The position numbers and the translations under genes were made by a program. The notes under the pieces are model-generated. The model saw only the letters and a program-made list of their open reading frames with translations, was not told the origin of the DNA and ran no database searches. A DNA stretch of 64,000 nt from Clostridia bacterium (lineage in GTDB: Bacteria > Bacillota > Clostridia > Christensenellales > Borkfalkiaceae), in NCBI GenBank assembly GCA_017501885.1, contig JAFVWA010000101.1, positions 1-64,000 on the forward strand. The letters run 5' to 3'. Below are positions 9,121-19,500 of this stretch, one piece after another. Position 1 is the first letter of the stretch; each line of letters starts with the position of its first letter.

Positions 9121-10314
9121 TTAGTTTTTGCGTTTTCTAAATTTGCTAATGAGAATTATTAACCCGATAATCATTAGCGTTGGGAAAGCGGTTGCAAAAA
9201 GCAAGCCTACTTTTAAGTTTCCACCTACCGAGTCGGCAATTCCGCCTACCATAGCAGGGCTTACCGTTGCGCCTAAATCTCCCGCCAAAGCGAGAAAAGC
9301 AAACATTGCCGTTCCGCCTTTTGGACACTTTTGCGAAGAAATGCTTATCGTTCCCGGCCACATAATACCTACCGCCATTCCGCAAAGGGCGCAACCTATC
9401 AGTCCAAGAATGGATATTGACGATAACGACGCTAATAAATAGCAAGCGACACACAATGCGCCACAACCGAGCATAACTTTGGTTAGGTCGAGTCTTTGGC
9501 TAAACTTTCCGTAAAGCACACGGGTTAACCCCATAAACACAGCAAACATGCAAGGTCCTGCTAAATCGCCGATAAACTTAGAAACACCGAGAGCCGATTC
9601 AGCAAAAGCAGATGCCCATTGCGACATGGTCGCTTCTGACGCGCCTGCGCACACCATAAGTATTATCATGAGCCAAAACAACGGAAGCCTTAACAGTTGA
9701 CCAATGCTCATTCCTTTTCCGTCGTCTACTAATCGTTCTATCGGACAGTTTATGAAGTTAAAGGTGTTAACGAGTGGAACTAACGCCCAAATTAGCGTTA
9801 GAATTTTCCAACAAGACGTGCCGAATATGGCAAAGAATGCGGTAGAGCCTAAGATTACGCCAACAGCACCCCAACAGTAGAATGAGTGTAAAAGGCTCAT
9901 AACCCCCGCTTTATTTTCAAACGGACAAGCCTCAACGATAGGGCTAAGCAGAACTTCAATAAGACCGCTTCCAATAGCGTAAAGCACAACTGATATAATA
10001 ATTCCAACAAATGGGTTAGGCATAATATCAGGTAAGAATGCCATGAGAATAAGTCCACCTGCGGAAACTACTTGCGAAGCAACTACGCACGTTCTGTATC
10101 CTATAATATCAGCAAATTTAGTTGCCACCAAGTCAACGAGCAGTTGGGTTAAATAAAACACCATAGGCACGAGCGCAATCATTTCGAGAGAAATTCCGTA
10201 AGTGCCTTTGAAAGTCAAAAACAAAAGTGGCGTAAAGTTTGCAGATATCGATTGGGTTATAAAGCCGAGATAACAAGCAATCAGCGTTTTTTTGTAATTT
10301 TTGGTGTTAGTCAT
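9121..10314 (-). CDS. MFS transporter, sugar/fucose-permease-like
   Basis: 397-aa membrane protein with about twelve hydrophobic helices and the facilitator-type pattern (SPIVEACPFENKAGVMSLLH in the middle). Features such as GRxLYGKFSQ-like loops and GGIADSVGGNLKVG in the last helices resemble fucose/hexose permease-type members; no substrate can be named. It lies 21 nt downstream of azlD on the same strand, so it may be the third gene of the azlCD transcript, which would be an unusual pairing. Confidence 0.8.
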   Translation of the reverse strand: MTNTKNYKKTLIACYLGFITQSISANFTPLLFLTFKGTYGISLEMIALVPMVFYLTQLLVDLVATKFADIIGYRTCVVASQVVSAGGLILMAFLPDIMPNPFVGIIISVVLYAIGSGLIEVLLSPIVEACPFENKAGVMSLLHSFYCWGAVGVILGSTAFFAIFGTSCWKILTLIWALVPLVNTFNFINCPIERLVDDGKGMSIGQLLRLPLFWLMIILMVCAGASEATMSQWASAFAESALGVSKFIGDLAGPCMFAVFMGLTRVLYGKFSQRLDLTKVMLGCGALCVACYLLASLSSISILGLIGCALCGMAVGIMWPGTISISSQKCPKGGTAMFAFLALAGDLGATVSPAMVGGIADSVGGNLKVGLLFATAFPTLMIIGLIILISKFRKRKN

Positions 10315-10335
10315 AACGAGTGAGTATTATATAAG

Positions 10336-10650
10336 CTAAACGATAACAAGTTCTGCGCCAAGCACGGCAAGGCAAGCGAGAATTGCAACGGTAACTAACG
10401 AGCGCTTGCAAAAAGATGCGGTAAGCGCCACCGCCGTTCCAATGATAGCCGAAACTAAGTGTCCCGAAGAATAAAGGATAAACGGGAAAGTCATTGCCGA
10501 TAAAACGGCGTAGGGTAGATAGTATAAAAGGCTGTTTATAAATTGGTTTTTAATTTTCTTTCTAAAAACGAGCATGGGCAAAAGCCTTATAAGGTAGGTG
10601 ATAATCGCCATGGTCAACACGAGCAAAACCATGCAGAGTTCTTTACTCAT
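10336..10650 (-). CDS. azlD: AzlD-family branched-chain amino acid transport protein
   Basis: 104 aa, four hydrophobic segments, small partner of AzlC in export of branched-chain amino acids. It carries the family pattern ITYLIRLLPMLVFRKK near the N-terminus. It overlaps the end of azlC by 8 nt, the usual translationally coupled arrangement. Confidence 0.88.
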   Translation of the reverse strand: MSKELCMVLLVLTMAIITYLIRLLPMLVFRKKIKNQFINSLLYYLPYAVLSAMTFPFILYSSGHLVSAIIGTAVALTASFCKRSLVTVAILACLAVLGAELVIV

Positions 10651-11377
10651 CTAACGCCTCCTTTTGCTTAACGGGGAAGAAAATCGCACCGATAACGGAA
10701 GCAACGAGTGCGCATATAATATATGCAATGCCTTCTGCAACACCGTTTAAGAAAGGTATAAAGTAGAACGCGCAAGAAAGCGCAACGCTAATAGCAATTA
10801 CCACAAACACGCGTTTGTCTTGTATGCCTGCAGGGATTATGATTGCAATAAACATAGCGTATAGCGCTATGGTTAAAGACTCGGTTATAATGTCGGGAAG
10901 AATATCCCCCGCATAAGCGCCACAAAGCGTGCCGAGCGTCCACCCGATAAAAGGGGTTAGGATAAGACCGAACATGTATTTTCTGTTTACGGGCGACTTA
11001 TTAGAAACGGCTACCGCAAAAATCTCGTCGGTAATTCCAAAAGAACATAAAAGTCTGTCAAGTAAAGTCCATTTGGAGTCTAACTTTTGCGCAAGCGTTA
11101 TGCTCATTAAAAAGTAACGCGCGTTGATTACGAGTTGAGTTAAAATTATCTGTAAAAAGGTGCCAAAGCCAACTAAAACGGAAGCCTCGATAATAACTTT
11201 TGCACCTGCGAATTGACCTGCGGAAGTAAGATTTGTCGCGCTCATAAGCACGGCAATAAGGGCAGGAAGCCCTTGCCCAACAACTGAAACACCAAAGGCA
11301 AAAGACACGGCAAAATACCCAAAGCAAATGGGCAAACCGTCTTTGATTCCTTTTTTGTAAGTAAGCGCGTTAGTCAT
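10643..11377 (-). CDS. azlC: AzlC-family branched-chain amino acid permease
   Basis: 244-aa membrane protein, the large subunit of the AzlCD exporter. Typical sequence: a GIKDGLPICFGYFAVSFAFG start, then NARYFLMSITLAQKL and FGITDEIFAVA. About seven hydrophobic segments. It is the first gene of the minus-strand azlC-azlD(-MFS) unit and has its own promoter at 11399-11427. Confidence 0.9.
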   Translation of the reverse strand: MTNALTYKKGIKDGLPICFGYFAVSFAFGVSVVGQGLPALIAVLMSATNLTSAGQFAGAKVIIEASVLVGFGTFLQIILTQLVINARYFLMSITLAQKLDSKWTLLDRLLCSFGITDEIFAVAVSNKSPVNRKYMFGLILTPFIGWTLGTLCGAYAGDILPDIITESLTIALYAMFIAIIIPAGIQDKRVFVVIAISVALSCAFYFIPFLNGVAEGIAYIICALVASVIGAIFFPVKQKEALDE

Positions 11378-11398
11378 AAATCACCTTTTAACAAGGCT

Positions 11399-11427
11399 AT
11401 TTTATCACTAAGTAAAAAAATTCACAA
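11399..11427 (-). promoter_or_regulatory. Promoter of azlCD
   Basis: On the minus strand: TTGTGA, 17-nt spacer, TAAAAT, about 22 nt before azlC. Confidence 0.65.
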
Positions 11428-11448
11428 GCAAATGTGCACACATAAAAC

Positions 11449-11474
11449 AAAAACCGCCTTGTGGGCGGTTTTTT
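11449..11474. terminator. Terminator hairpin
   Basis: AAAACCGCC/GGCGGTTTT stem with T-runs on both strands, just below the end of the minus-strand lipoprotein gene. Confidence 0.8.
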
Positions 11475-11490
11475 GTATATGGAAAACAAT

Positions 11491-12168
11491 CTAAAATACG
11501 TCGCGGATGGCTAAAACGTTGCCGTTTTGCGCGTCAATTAATAGTGCCTTTATGCTTCCGTTATCACTTGCTATGCCTATATACCAATAGGCTTTGCTTT
11601 CTTTCACAAGCACTCTTGCGTAGATTTCAGCCGTAAACACTCCGTCTGAATTGCGATAGTTTTCTAAAAGTTTGGCTTGATTTTTTTCTAATGCTTTTAA
11701 CGCGCCCTTATAGTCAAGCACGTCTTTTGGAAGGGTTGATTTAAGCGTTAAATTTTCCTTTTGGTCGTAAGTGCCAATGCTGACGGTAAACTCTTTTAAG
11801 TTAAAACCGTCTATCTGCATTTCGCAAGTAAGCGCGTGGCGGTTTGGGGATAGCGAAAAAGCCTTTTCAAAAGTCTTTCCGTCATGTTCAAAAACTATTA
11901 CGTAAGTTGCTTGGTCGGTTTGTTTGCCTATAAGCCTAAACTTTAACGAATATTCCTTATTGCCAATTTTCCCATCGGCAAGATAGGGGTTTTCGGTATA
12001 TCCGTATTCAGCGTGAAGGGTATAGTTTTGGCTTTGTCCTTCAAAGACGTCAGAGCGAAGCTGACTGACGTATAAACTAAGTCCTAGTTCTTCCTGATTA
12101 CAATTGCACCCCGAAAAAATTACGACGGAAATTAAAAGGGCAGAGAGTATCAATAAAATTCTTTTCAT
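11491..12168 (-). CDS. Lipoprotein of unknown function
   Basis: 225 aa with a clear lipoprotein signal: basic KR, hydrophobic stretch to residue 19, lipobox FSGC, then CNCNQEE. The exported body shows beta-rich, charged sequence with no family I recognise; a C-terminal segment (about 165-225, with YWYIGIASDNGSIKALLIDA and GNVLAIRDVF) looks like a PepSY-type or small repeat domain, but this is weak. It lies alone between two terminators, divergent from the next gene. Confidence 0.8.
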   Translation of the reverse strand: MKRILLILSALLISVVIFSGCNCNQEELGLSLYVSQLRSDVFEGQSQNYTLHAEYGYTENPYLADGKIGNKEYSLKFRLIGKQTDQATYVIVFEHDGKTFEKAFSLSPNRHALTCEMQIDGFNLKEFTVSIGTYDQKENLTLKSTLPKDVLDYKGALKALEKNQAKLLENYRNSDGVFTAEIYARVLVKESKAYWYIGIASDNGSIKALLIDAQNGNVLAIRDVF

Positions 12169-12240
12169 AAAAAACTCCTATACGATAAATTATTAAAGAT
12201 ACAAAGCAAAAATGCCTAAAAAAAGAAAATACTTAAACAG

Positions 12241-12269
12241 TTGATTTTTGCGGTAAAGTTTGGTAAAAT
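12241..12269 (+). promoter_or_regulatory. Promoter of the 12300 gene
   Basis: TTGATT, 17-nt spacer, TAAAAT, about 30 nt before the TTG start. Confidence 0.65.
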
Positions 12270-12299
12270 AAGAAAAGGTAAATAAAAGGAGTAATTCTT

Positions 12300-12971
12300 T
12301 TGAAAAATTTAGTCTTAAAAACGGTTGCCATAACTCTTGCTTGCGTTATAGGTTTAACCGCACTTTTATTTGGAATATTCGCCCTTTTTATACCAAAACC
12401 GCTTGCGAACACGTTTGACAAGCTCGGTTGGTATTCTTGGAGCATGCACTACTACGAAAAACAGTTTGAAAAAACCGAAGAAGTGGAAGACTTATATACC
12501 CTTTGCTTAAAGGTCGATGAAAAGACGGACAGCGTTCGCGCTGAAAAATATCTCGGTATTTTAGTTAAAAAGGACGGGTTCCGTAATTTTTGTTTAGGGA
12601 AAGACGGTAAAAACACTTCTATAACAACCGAAGAATATTTAGAAGCAAAGTATGTAAACGCAGTATACCGCAATAGCGGAATAGACAAGGCGTTAGAGCA
12701 AGCCAAAATTTGCGTAACCCACCAAGGAACTAACGGCTACACCGTTTATAATCCATACTATATGTTAATTACCGACAGTTCTTTTGAATGGGTTGACCAA
12801 GATCAAACCAAACTTGACGAGTTGAGACAAGTTTACCAAGCAATAGATTTTTTGATTTGGGGGGAATACGAGATAGAACCTGGCGTTTTTGAATGGACGT
12901 CTTCTATCAAACAAGACGATATGCCAAACGCCACGAGAGATTTAGGCATATTACTCGAAATGGGAGTATAA
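12300..12971 (+). CDS. Membrane-anchored protein of unknown function
   Basis: 223 aa; not recognised. One N-terminal hydrophobic segment (about 6-30) with no cleavage motif, then a soluble helical domain (EKQFEKTEEVEDLYTLCLK and similar heptad-like stretches, suggesting TPR-like helices). It starts with TTG behind AAAAGGAG; no in-frame ATG exists nearby. A GC-rich hairpin follows. Confidence 0.75.
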   Translation: MKNLVLKTVAITLACVIGLTALLFGIFALFIPKPLANTFDKLGWYSWSMHYYEKQFEKTEEVEDLYTLCLKVDEKTDSVRAEKYLGILVKKDGFRNFCLGKDGKNTSITTEEYLEAKYVNAVYRNSGIDKALEQAKICVTHQGTNGYTVYNPYYMLITDSSFEWVDQDQTKLDELRQVYQAIDFLIWGEYEIEPGVFEWTSSIKQDDMPNATRDLGILLEMGV

Positions 12972-12983
12972 AGTAAAAACTAA

Positions 12984-13009
12984 GCAACCGCGCAAAAAAG
13001 CGCGGTTGC
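12984..13009 (+). terminator. Terminator-like hairpin
   Basis: A perfect 10-bp stem, GCAACCGCGC/GCGCGGTTGC with a six-A loop. The tail is AATTATTTA rather than a T-run, so termination may be partial. Confidence 0.6.
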
Positions 13010-13022
13010 AATTATTTATAAT

Positions 13023-13886
13023 ATGAATAGACAAAACACACAAAACAACTTAAACGGCGGACTTGCCTTTTTAATTATGATAGCGCTTTTTATGCTCATA
13101 TCCTTTATAGGGCAAAGTATATTAAATTCCGCGTCCGTTACGGGCGGAAAGCTTTTTTATGCAATAAGCGCAACCTTTTCTCTTATAGCAATGGCAATAG
13201 TCATCGTTTACGCTAAAAAAACTTCCAAAAATAGTCTAATCGAAGTAGTATCGTTTAATAAGACAAAATCTGTATACTTCGTGTTTGCGATTATTTTGTC
13301 GATAGGTATGTTTTTAGGCTTAGGCTTTCTAAACACCGTCGTTGCAAACCTTTTTACCAAGTGGGGATTAAACGTTCCGTCAAGCGGTTTAACCGTAGAA
13401 AACGGCTGGGATTTATTACTTTTTGGCATTTTACTTGCCTTGCTACCCGCCGTATTAGAAGAAAGTTTTTTCCGTGGCGTAATGCTAAAAAGCGAAAAGA
13501 GTTTAGGAATAGTTATCTCGGTAAGCGTTTGCTTTGCTCTTTATCATGGTAGTGTTGCAACCCTTTGCTATCAGTTTATTTACGGTTTAGCGCTTACCTA
13601 TCTTGCGGTAAAATCGCAAAGCACCGCGCCGTCCATGTTGGCGCATTTTATAAACAACTTTGCCGTTTTGCTTTTCACTCTTTTAAGAGTTCAAATAAAC
13701 CTTTTTAACGGCGTGATAATTGCCGTTGGACTTCTTCTTTTGGCGCTCTTTTGGGTAGGGATAATTTTATATCAAAAAGAAAAACCAAAAGCGGACAAAA
13801 ACGCAGTTAAAGAATTTTGGCTTCCGTCGGGCGTTTTGGGCGCAGGGCTTATGGTGCTACTGATAGTGCTAAACCTTTTTGCATAG
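13023..13886 (+). CDS. CPBP-family intramembrane metalloprotease
   Basis: 287-aa polytopic membrane protein of the CAAX-protease/Abi (CPBP) family. The active-site motifs are visible: EESFFRG (EExxxR, about residue 146), the FALYHGS histidine motif, and HFINNF (HxxxN). Members act as membrane proteases or in bacteriocin self-protection; the substrate is unknown. It ends 7 nt before rlmH, so the two may share a message with tadA. Confidence 0.88.
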   Translation: MNRQNTQNNLNGGLAFLIMIALFMLISFIGQSILNSASVTGGKLFYAISATFSLIAMAIVIVYAKKTSKNSLIEVVSFNKTKSVYFVFAIILSIGMFLGLGFLNTVVANLFTKWGLNVPSSGLTVENGWDLLLFGILLALLPAVLEESFFRGVMLKSEKSLGIVISVSVCFALYHGSVATLCYQFIYGLALTYLAVKSQSTAPSMLAHFINNFAVLLFTLLRVQINLFNGVIIAVGLLLLALFWVGIILYQKEKPKADKNAVKEFWLPSGVLGAGLMVLLIVLNLFA

Positions 13887-13893
13887 GAGAAAT

Positions 13894-14367
13894 ATGATTA
13901 AAGTAAATATCGTTGCCGTAGGCAAAGTTAAGGAAAAGTATTTTTCAGAAGCGATTGAAGAATATTCCAAAAGGCTGTCGCGCTTTTGTGATTTTAGCAT
14001 AATCGAAGTAGCCGAAGAAAACTATTCAAAGGTGGACGATGCCATCATTCAAAAAATAAAAGAAAAAGAGCAAGAACGCATTATTTCGCACTTAAAAGGC
14101 TACGTTTTTGCTACGGCGATAGAAGGCAAGAAGTATTCGTCGGTAAACTTTTCCAAAAAGATAGATAAAGTTTGTGCGTCGGGACAAGGGGTTATCACTT
14201 TTGTTATCGGTGGCTCTTACGGGCTTTCGGACGTAGTGAAAGCAAGAGCGGACGAACTTATATCTTTTTCGGACATGACTTTCCCACACACCTTTTTTAG
14301 GGCAATGCTTACCGAACAAGTTTACCGTGCGTTCTGTATTCTAAACAACGTCAGTTATCATAAGTAG
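13894..14367 (+). CDS. rlmH: 23S rRNA (pseudouridine1915-N3)-methyltransferase
   Basis: 157-aa SPOUT-class methyltransferase that modifies helix 69 of 23S rRNA. It shows the typical start IKVNIVAVGKVKEKY, the cofactor knot FVIGGSYGLSD and the C-terminal tail FPHTFFRAMLTEQVYRAF ending NNVSYHK. The ATG at 13894 follows TAGGAGAA at ideal spacing; an upstream TTG at 13879 would overlap the previous gene. tadA follows after 7 nt. Confidence 0.95.
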   Translation: MIKVNIVAVGKVKEKYFSEAIEEYSKRLSRFCDFSIIEVAEENYSKVDDAIIQKIKEKEQERIISHLKGYVFATAIEGKKYSSVNFSKKIDKVCASGQGVITFVIGGSYGLSDVVKARADELISFSDMTFPHTFFRAMLTEQVYRAFCILNNVSYHK

Positions 14368-14374
14368 GTGAATT

Positions 14375-14833
14375 ATGGACGAAAAATTTATGCAAGTGGC
14401 AATTATCCAAGCCAAAAAAGCCTATAAAAAGGACGAAGTTCCAATCGGAGCTTGTATCGTCAAAGACGGCAAAGTGATAGCAAAGGCGCACAACAAAACC
14501 GAAAAGACGCAAATTGCAACCCACCACGCGGAAATTATAGCAATAAACAAAGCTTGCAAAAAACTTAAAAGTTGGCGACTTGACGGCTGTGAAATTTACG
14601 TTACGGCAGAGCCTTGCGCAATGTGCGCGGGCGCTATCGCAAACGCGAGAATAGAGAAGGTTTACTTTGGCGCATACGAGAGTAAAAGCGGTTGTGCGGA
14701 GAGCCTTTATCCCGTTCTAAAAACCAACGGACTCAACCATTCTACCGAGCACGTTGGGGGGATAGAACAAGAAGTTTGCTCAATACTATTAAAAAATTAT
14801 TTTAAAGGCAAGAGAAATCGCAAAAACTCTTGA
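14375..14833 (+). CDS. tadA: tRNA-specific adenosine deaminase
   Basis: 152-aa zinc deaminase that converts A34 to inosine in tRNA-Arg(ACG). The catalytic motifs are HAE (His-Ala-Glu, about residue 50) and PCAMCAGAI (PCxxC). It fits the family length and lies in an rlmH-tadA pair behind a GTGAATT-type ribosome site. Confidence 0.94.
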   Translation: MDEKFMQVAIIQAKKAYKKDEVPIGACIVKDGKVIAKAHNKTEKTQIATHHAEIIAINKACKKLKSWRLDGCEIYVTAEPCAMCAGAIANARIEKVYFGAYESKSGCAESLYPVLKTNGLNHSTEHVGGIEQEVCSILLKNYFKGKRNRKNS

Positions 14834-14858
14834 CTATTCCCGTTATTAGTTATACAAT
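14830..14858 (+). promoter_or_regulatory. Promoter of prs
   Basis: TTGACT, 17-nt spacer, TACAAT, beginning inside the tadA stop codon and 46 nt before prs. Confidence 0.8.
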
Positions 14859-14903
14859 ATAGACAAATAAATGTACATAAAGTTACATTAGGAGAAAAGC
14901 ATT

Positions 14904-15857
14904 ATGATTACACACGGAAACACTATTGAGATACTCGCAGGCAACTCCAACCGTCCTTTAGCGGAAGCTGTTGCAGCACAGTTAAAACTTCCCGTTTCGG
15001 AAGCTGAAGTAGGCAAATTTTCGGATGGTGAAATTAGCATCAACCTTCCCCAAACCGTTCGTGGTAAAGACATCTTTATCATTCAGTCAACTTCATTCCC
15101 TGTAAACGACAACTTCATGGAACTTCTCATCATGATTGACGCTTGCAAACGCGCTTCTGCAGGAAGAATTACGGCAGTTATGCCATACTTTGGATACGCT
15201 CGTCAAGACAGAAAAGCTCGTCCAAGAGATCCAATCACAGCAAAACTTTGCGCAGACATTTTGACGGCTGCTGGTGCAGACAGAGTTATGACCATGGACC
15301 TTCACGCAGCGCAAATTCAAGGATTTTTCGATATTCCCGTTGACCACCTTTACGGTGCGCCATTACTCGCAAAATATTTTAAGAAGAGAATGAACGAAGA
15401 ATGGGTAGTTGTTTCTCCAGACGTTGGTAGCGTTGGTAGAGCAAGAAACTTTGCTTCAAGAGTAGACGCATCACTTGCTATCGTAGACAAGCGTCGTCCA
15501 AAGGCAAACGCTATTGAAGTTATGAACGTCATCGGCGACGTTAAGGGTAAGACCTGCTTAATGGTAGACGATATGATAGATACCGCAGGAACTATCTGCC
15601 AAGGCGCAGAAGCGCTTATGAAAAACGGTGCTAAAGAAGTTTACGCTTGTTGCACTCACGGTGTATTTAGCGGTCCTGCAATGGAAAGAATTACTAATTC
15701 ACCCATTAAAGAACTCATCGTTTTAGATACGATAAATATGCCTGAAAGCGTTCGCAACAATCCAAAGATTAAAATCGTATCTTCGGCTAAGGCTATTGCA
15801 AAGGCGATTACAGCTGTTTACTCTGACTCATCACTTTCTGCAATTTACGAAGACTAA
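14904..15857 (+). CDS. prs: Ribose-phosphate pyrophosphokinase
   Basis: 317-aa enzyme making PRPP from ribose-5-phosphate and ATP, the entry point for purine, pyrimidine, His and Trp synthesis. The ATP flexible loop YFGYARQDRKARPRDPI, the VMTMDLHAAQIQGFF stretch and the PRPP-binding loop MVDDMIDTAGTI are all present. Strong AGGAGAA ribosome site and its own promoter and terminator suggest a high-expression single gene. Confidence 0.96.
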   Translation: MITHGNTIEILAGNSNRPLAEAVAAQLKLPVSEAEVGKFSDGEISINLPQTVRGKDIFIIQSTSFPVNDNFMELLIMIDACKRASAGRITAVMPYFGYARQDRKARPRDPITAKLCADILTAAGADRVMTMDLHAAQIQGFFDIPVDHLYGAPLLAKYFKKRMNEEWVVVSPDVGSVGRARNFASRVDASLAIVDKRRPKANAIEVMNVIGDVKGKTCLMVDDMIDTAGTICQGAEALMKNGAKEVYACCTHGVFSGPAMERITNSPIKELIVLDTINMPESVRNNPKIKIVSSAKAIAKAITAVYSDSSLSAIYED

Positions 15858-15873
15858 TAACAAAAAAATTACC

Positions 15874-15900
15874 AAAGCCGTTTTAACTAACGGCTTTTTT
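15874..15900 (+). terminator. Terminator of prs
   Basis: AAAGCCGTT/AACGGCTTT stem with a six-nt loop and a run of T, directly before pth. Confidence 0.85.
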
Positions 15901-15913
15901 AATGGAGATAAAC

Positions 15914-16489
15914 ATGAAACTTATCGTTGGGCTAGGTAATCCCGATAAAGAATATCTCAACACCTTCCACAACTTAGGCTTTATGGCGGTAGATAAAACG
16001 GCAGAAGAACTTGGCGCAGAGTGGAATAAAACAAAGTGTAGGGCGGTTATTGCCGAAACACGTTGTGGTGGGGAAAAGATTATTCTTGCAAAGCCCTTGA
16101 CATACATGAATTTAAGTGGGGAGAGCGTTAGAGAACTTACTTCCTTTTATAAAATAGACGTTAAAGACGTGCTTGTTATTTACGACGACTTTGATTTAGA
16201 CAAAGGCGTTCTTCGTCTAAGGGAAAGCGGATCGGCGGGCACTCATAACGGTATGCGCAATATCGTTAAGGAACTCGGCGCACAAAACTTTCCAAGAATA
16301 CGCATAGGCTTTAAGCCACAAGTTCAAACGCAAATTCCACTACTTAACCTTGTTTTAAGTGGAATTAAAGCAGAGGACAAGCCTATTTTCGACAAAGCCA
16401 CGCTAAACGCAGGCAAGGCGGCGGCGGACTTTGCAAAAGGCGTTCCTTTCCAAGAAATAATGCAAAAATATAACGGCAAAATGGACTAA
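15914..16489 (+). CDS. pth: Peptidyl-tRNA hydrolase
   Basis: 191-aa enzyme that releases peptides from dropped-off peptidyl-tRNA. Signature VGLGNPDKEY with the catalytic His in TFHNLGF, KPLTYMNLSGESV, and YDDFDLDKG with SAGTHNGMRNI. The ATG at 15914 sits 6 nt after GGAG; an ATG at 15902 has no ribosome site. The order pth-mfd-foldase is a conserved Firmicute arrangement. Confidence 0.95.
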   Translation: MKLIVGLGNPDKEYLNTFHNLGFMAVDKTAEELGAEWNKTKCRAVIAETRCGGEKIILAKPLTYMNLSGESVRELTSFYKIDVKDVLVIYDDFDLDKGVLRLRESGSAGTHNGMRNIVKELGAQNFPRIRIGFKPQVQTQIPLLNLVLSGIKAEDKPIFDKATLNAGKAAADFAKGVPFQEIMQKYNGKMD

Positions 16490-16513
16490 AAAACAGCCGT
16501 TATAAGTAGATAT

Positions 16514-19500
16514 ATGCTTGAAAAATCATTGAGAATAGTTCGAGACAGCAATTCTGTTTGTGAGTTGCACCAAAGCGTCCGCCAGGGTATACCTTCGGCG
16601 GTTTTTGGCATTCCTGAACCATTCAAAAATTACCTTGCTTGCACTTTTGACGAACAGGTTTTATACATAGTTAAAGACGACGTTACGGCGCGTTACGCAG
16701 TTGAAGAAATAAAGCAGTTTTCAAGCAAAAAAGCCGTGTATATTCCACCAAAAGACGAGATACTTTTGCCACTAAAAGCATTTTCTAAAGACACTTTTTA
16801 TCAACGAATGGGTGCTTTGTCAAATGTAAAAGAAGCAAGCGTTATAGTGGTGACAGCCCAAACGCTTATGCAAACCGCACCCAAAAACTTATCGTCGCTT
16901 TTGGTAGAAAAAGACAAAGATTATCAAGTTTCAGATTTGATTAAAACTCTCGTTGCGCTCGGCTACGAGAGAAAAGACCAATGTTCTGCAAAAGGCACAT
17001 TCTCGCTTCGCGGTGATATTTTAGACGTTTTCTCAATTCAAATGGAAAACCCTTGCCGTATAGACCTTTTTGGGGATACGGTTGAAAGCATAAGAGTTTT
17101 TGACGCAGAAACTTCCAAGACGGTTGACTTTATAAACTCTTTTGAAATCTTGCAAGCAACCGAATTCTACTTTGACGAAAGTGAAAAAAGAGAACTAAAA
17201 AAATATTTAAATGAGCAAGTAAAAAAGGCGACGGGGGATAAGCATTTAAGATTAAATGTTTTAAGTCAAGACTTTGAACTCGCTATGGAAAACGGCGATA
17301 ACGACCAACTTGTTACTCTTGCGCCCTTTATACAAACTTGTGGAAGCATAACCGACCTTTTAGATAAGCAAACGATAGTTATATTTAACGAAGGCAAGCG
17401 GATTTTCGACACTTGTGAACTTTACGAAAGGGAGTTTACCGAAAGATTTAAAGGTCTTTCTGAACAAGGCGAAGTGTTCGAGATAACCAAAAACAACCTT
17501 TTTGGGGTAGAAACCTTAAAAGAAAAACTCATGGCTTTCCGTCAGGTGGGTTTGCAAACTTTATCGTCGGTTAACCCTTTCTTTAACCCACTTAAAATTA
17601 TAAATCCGTCGGTTAGCGCGGTTGCAAACTACCAACTTTCATTTAAGGAAGTTTTTACTGATATAGATAACTGGTTACGCTCGGGATATTCTGTGTTGGT
17701 ATGCGCGCAAGACGGGCATAAAGCGGATAGATTTTGCTTAGATTTATCGGATAAGAAAATTGCTTCTTCAATAGATAAACGCGGTGATTTTACAGGGGTA
17801 AACATCATTACTCGAAGCCTAAGACAAGGCTTTGTCTACCACGAAGAAAAATTTGCCGTAATCGGTAGTGGAAACCTATTCACTAAGCCTACACCCGTAA
17901 AGAAATTAAAGAGCAAAAAGCAAGGCTTTTTCACCGCGCCCGAAGTGGGAGATTACTGTGTTCACGAAGTTCACGGTGTGGGCAGAGTTTTAGGCAATAA
18001 AAAGATATCTTCAACCGAAGGCACTAAAGACTACGTTTCAGTTGAATACGCGGGCGGAGACCTTCTCTACGTTCCCGTAGAGCAAATGGATATCTTAACG
18101 AGATACTTAGGCGCAGAAAAAACGCCAAGGCTTTCTAAGATTGGCGGTAAAGACTTTGAAAGAGTAAAAAAAGCCGTTAAAGAAAGTATCAAAAAGATGT
18201 CCTTTGACCTAAAAAAATTGTATCAAGAAAGACAAAGCCAAAAGGGATTTAAGTTTGATGCAGAAAAAGAACTTCAAGACGTGTTTGACTCGGCATTCCC
18301 CTTTGAAGAAACGCCCGACCAACATACTGCAAACGTAGATATATTGCAAGACATGACGAGCAGTAGGGTTATGGATAGATTAGTTTGTGGTGACGTTGGC
18401 TTTGGTAAAACTGAAGTGGCGTTTAGAGCAATATTCCGCGCTGTGGCTAACGGAAAACAGGTGGCAATGCTTGCCCCGACTACCATACTCGTAGAACAAC
18501 ACTTTAACACGGCGGTAGAAAGGTTTAAGGATTTTGGTATAAAAATTGCTTGCCTAAATCGTTTTAGAACGCCCAAACAACAAGCGACCATTATTCAAGG
18601 GCTAAAAGACGGAAAAATTGATTTTGTTATAGGCACGCATAGGCTATTAAGCAAAGACGTCGAGTTTAAGGACTTGGGGCTTTTGGTGTTAGATGAAGAA
18701 CAACGTTTTGGCGTGGAGCATAAAGAAAAGATAAAACTTTTAAAGAACAACGTAGACACACTTACGCTTACGGCAACGCCTATTCCAAGAACGCTTCATA
18801 TGTCGCTATCAGGCATACGTTCAATAAGCACTATAAACACCCCACCTGGGAAACGCTTGCCCGTTCAAACATACGTTACCGAAGAAACGGACGCGCTTAT
18901 AAAAGACGTTATAACGAGAGAAGTAAACCGCGGTGGACAGTCGTTCGTGCTTTATAATAGGGTAGAGAGCATTTATTCGTTTGCCCAAAAACTGCAAGCG
19001 CTTATGCCGTCGCTAAAAATAATCGTAGCGCACGGTCAAATGGACGAACGCTCGTTAGAAAAAAATATTCTTGCCTTTTACCGTGGGGAAGCCGACGTTT
19101 TGGTTTCCACCACCATTATAGAAAACGGAATAGACTTGCCAAGAGCAAACACTTTGGTAGTTATTGATGCAGATAGATTAGGACTTTCCACTCTTTACCA
19201 AATTAAGGGAAGAGTTGGCAGAAGCGATAGACTTGCATACGCGTATTTTACGTATAAACGCGAAAAGGTATTGTCTTCCGCCGCATTTGAAAGACTTAAC
19301 GCAATTATAGAGTTTGCCGAAATGGGAAGCGGTATAAAAATAGCAATGCGCGACTTAGAAATTCGTGGGGCAGGTAATATCTTAGGTGCAGAACAGCACG
19401 GACACATGGATAAAATCGGTTATGAATTGTATTCCAAATTGTTAAAAGAAGAACTTACGGGAGAAGAAGACGTAGTTCCCGATTTAGACGTGAGAGTTAC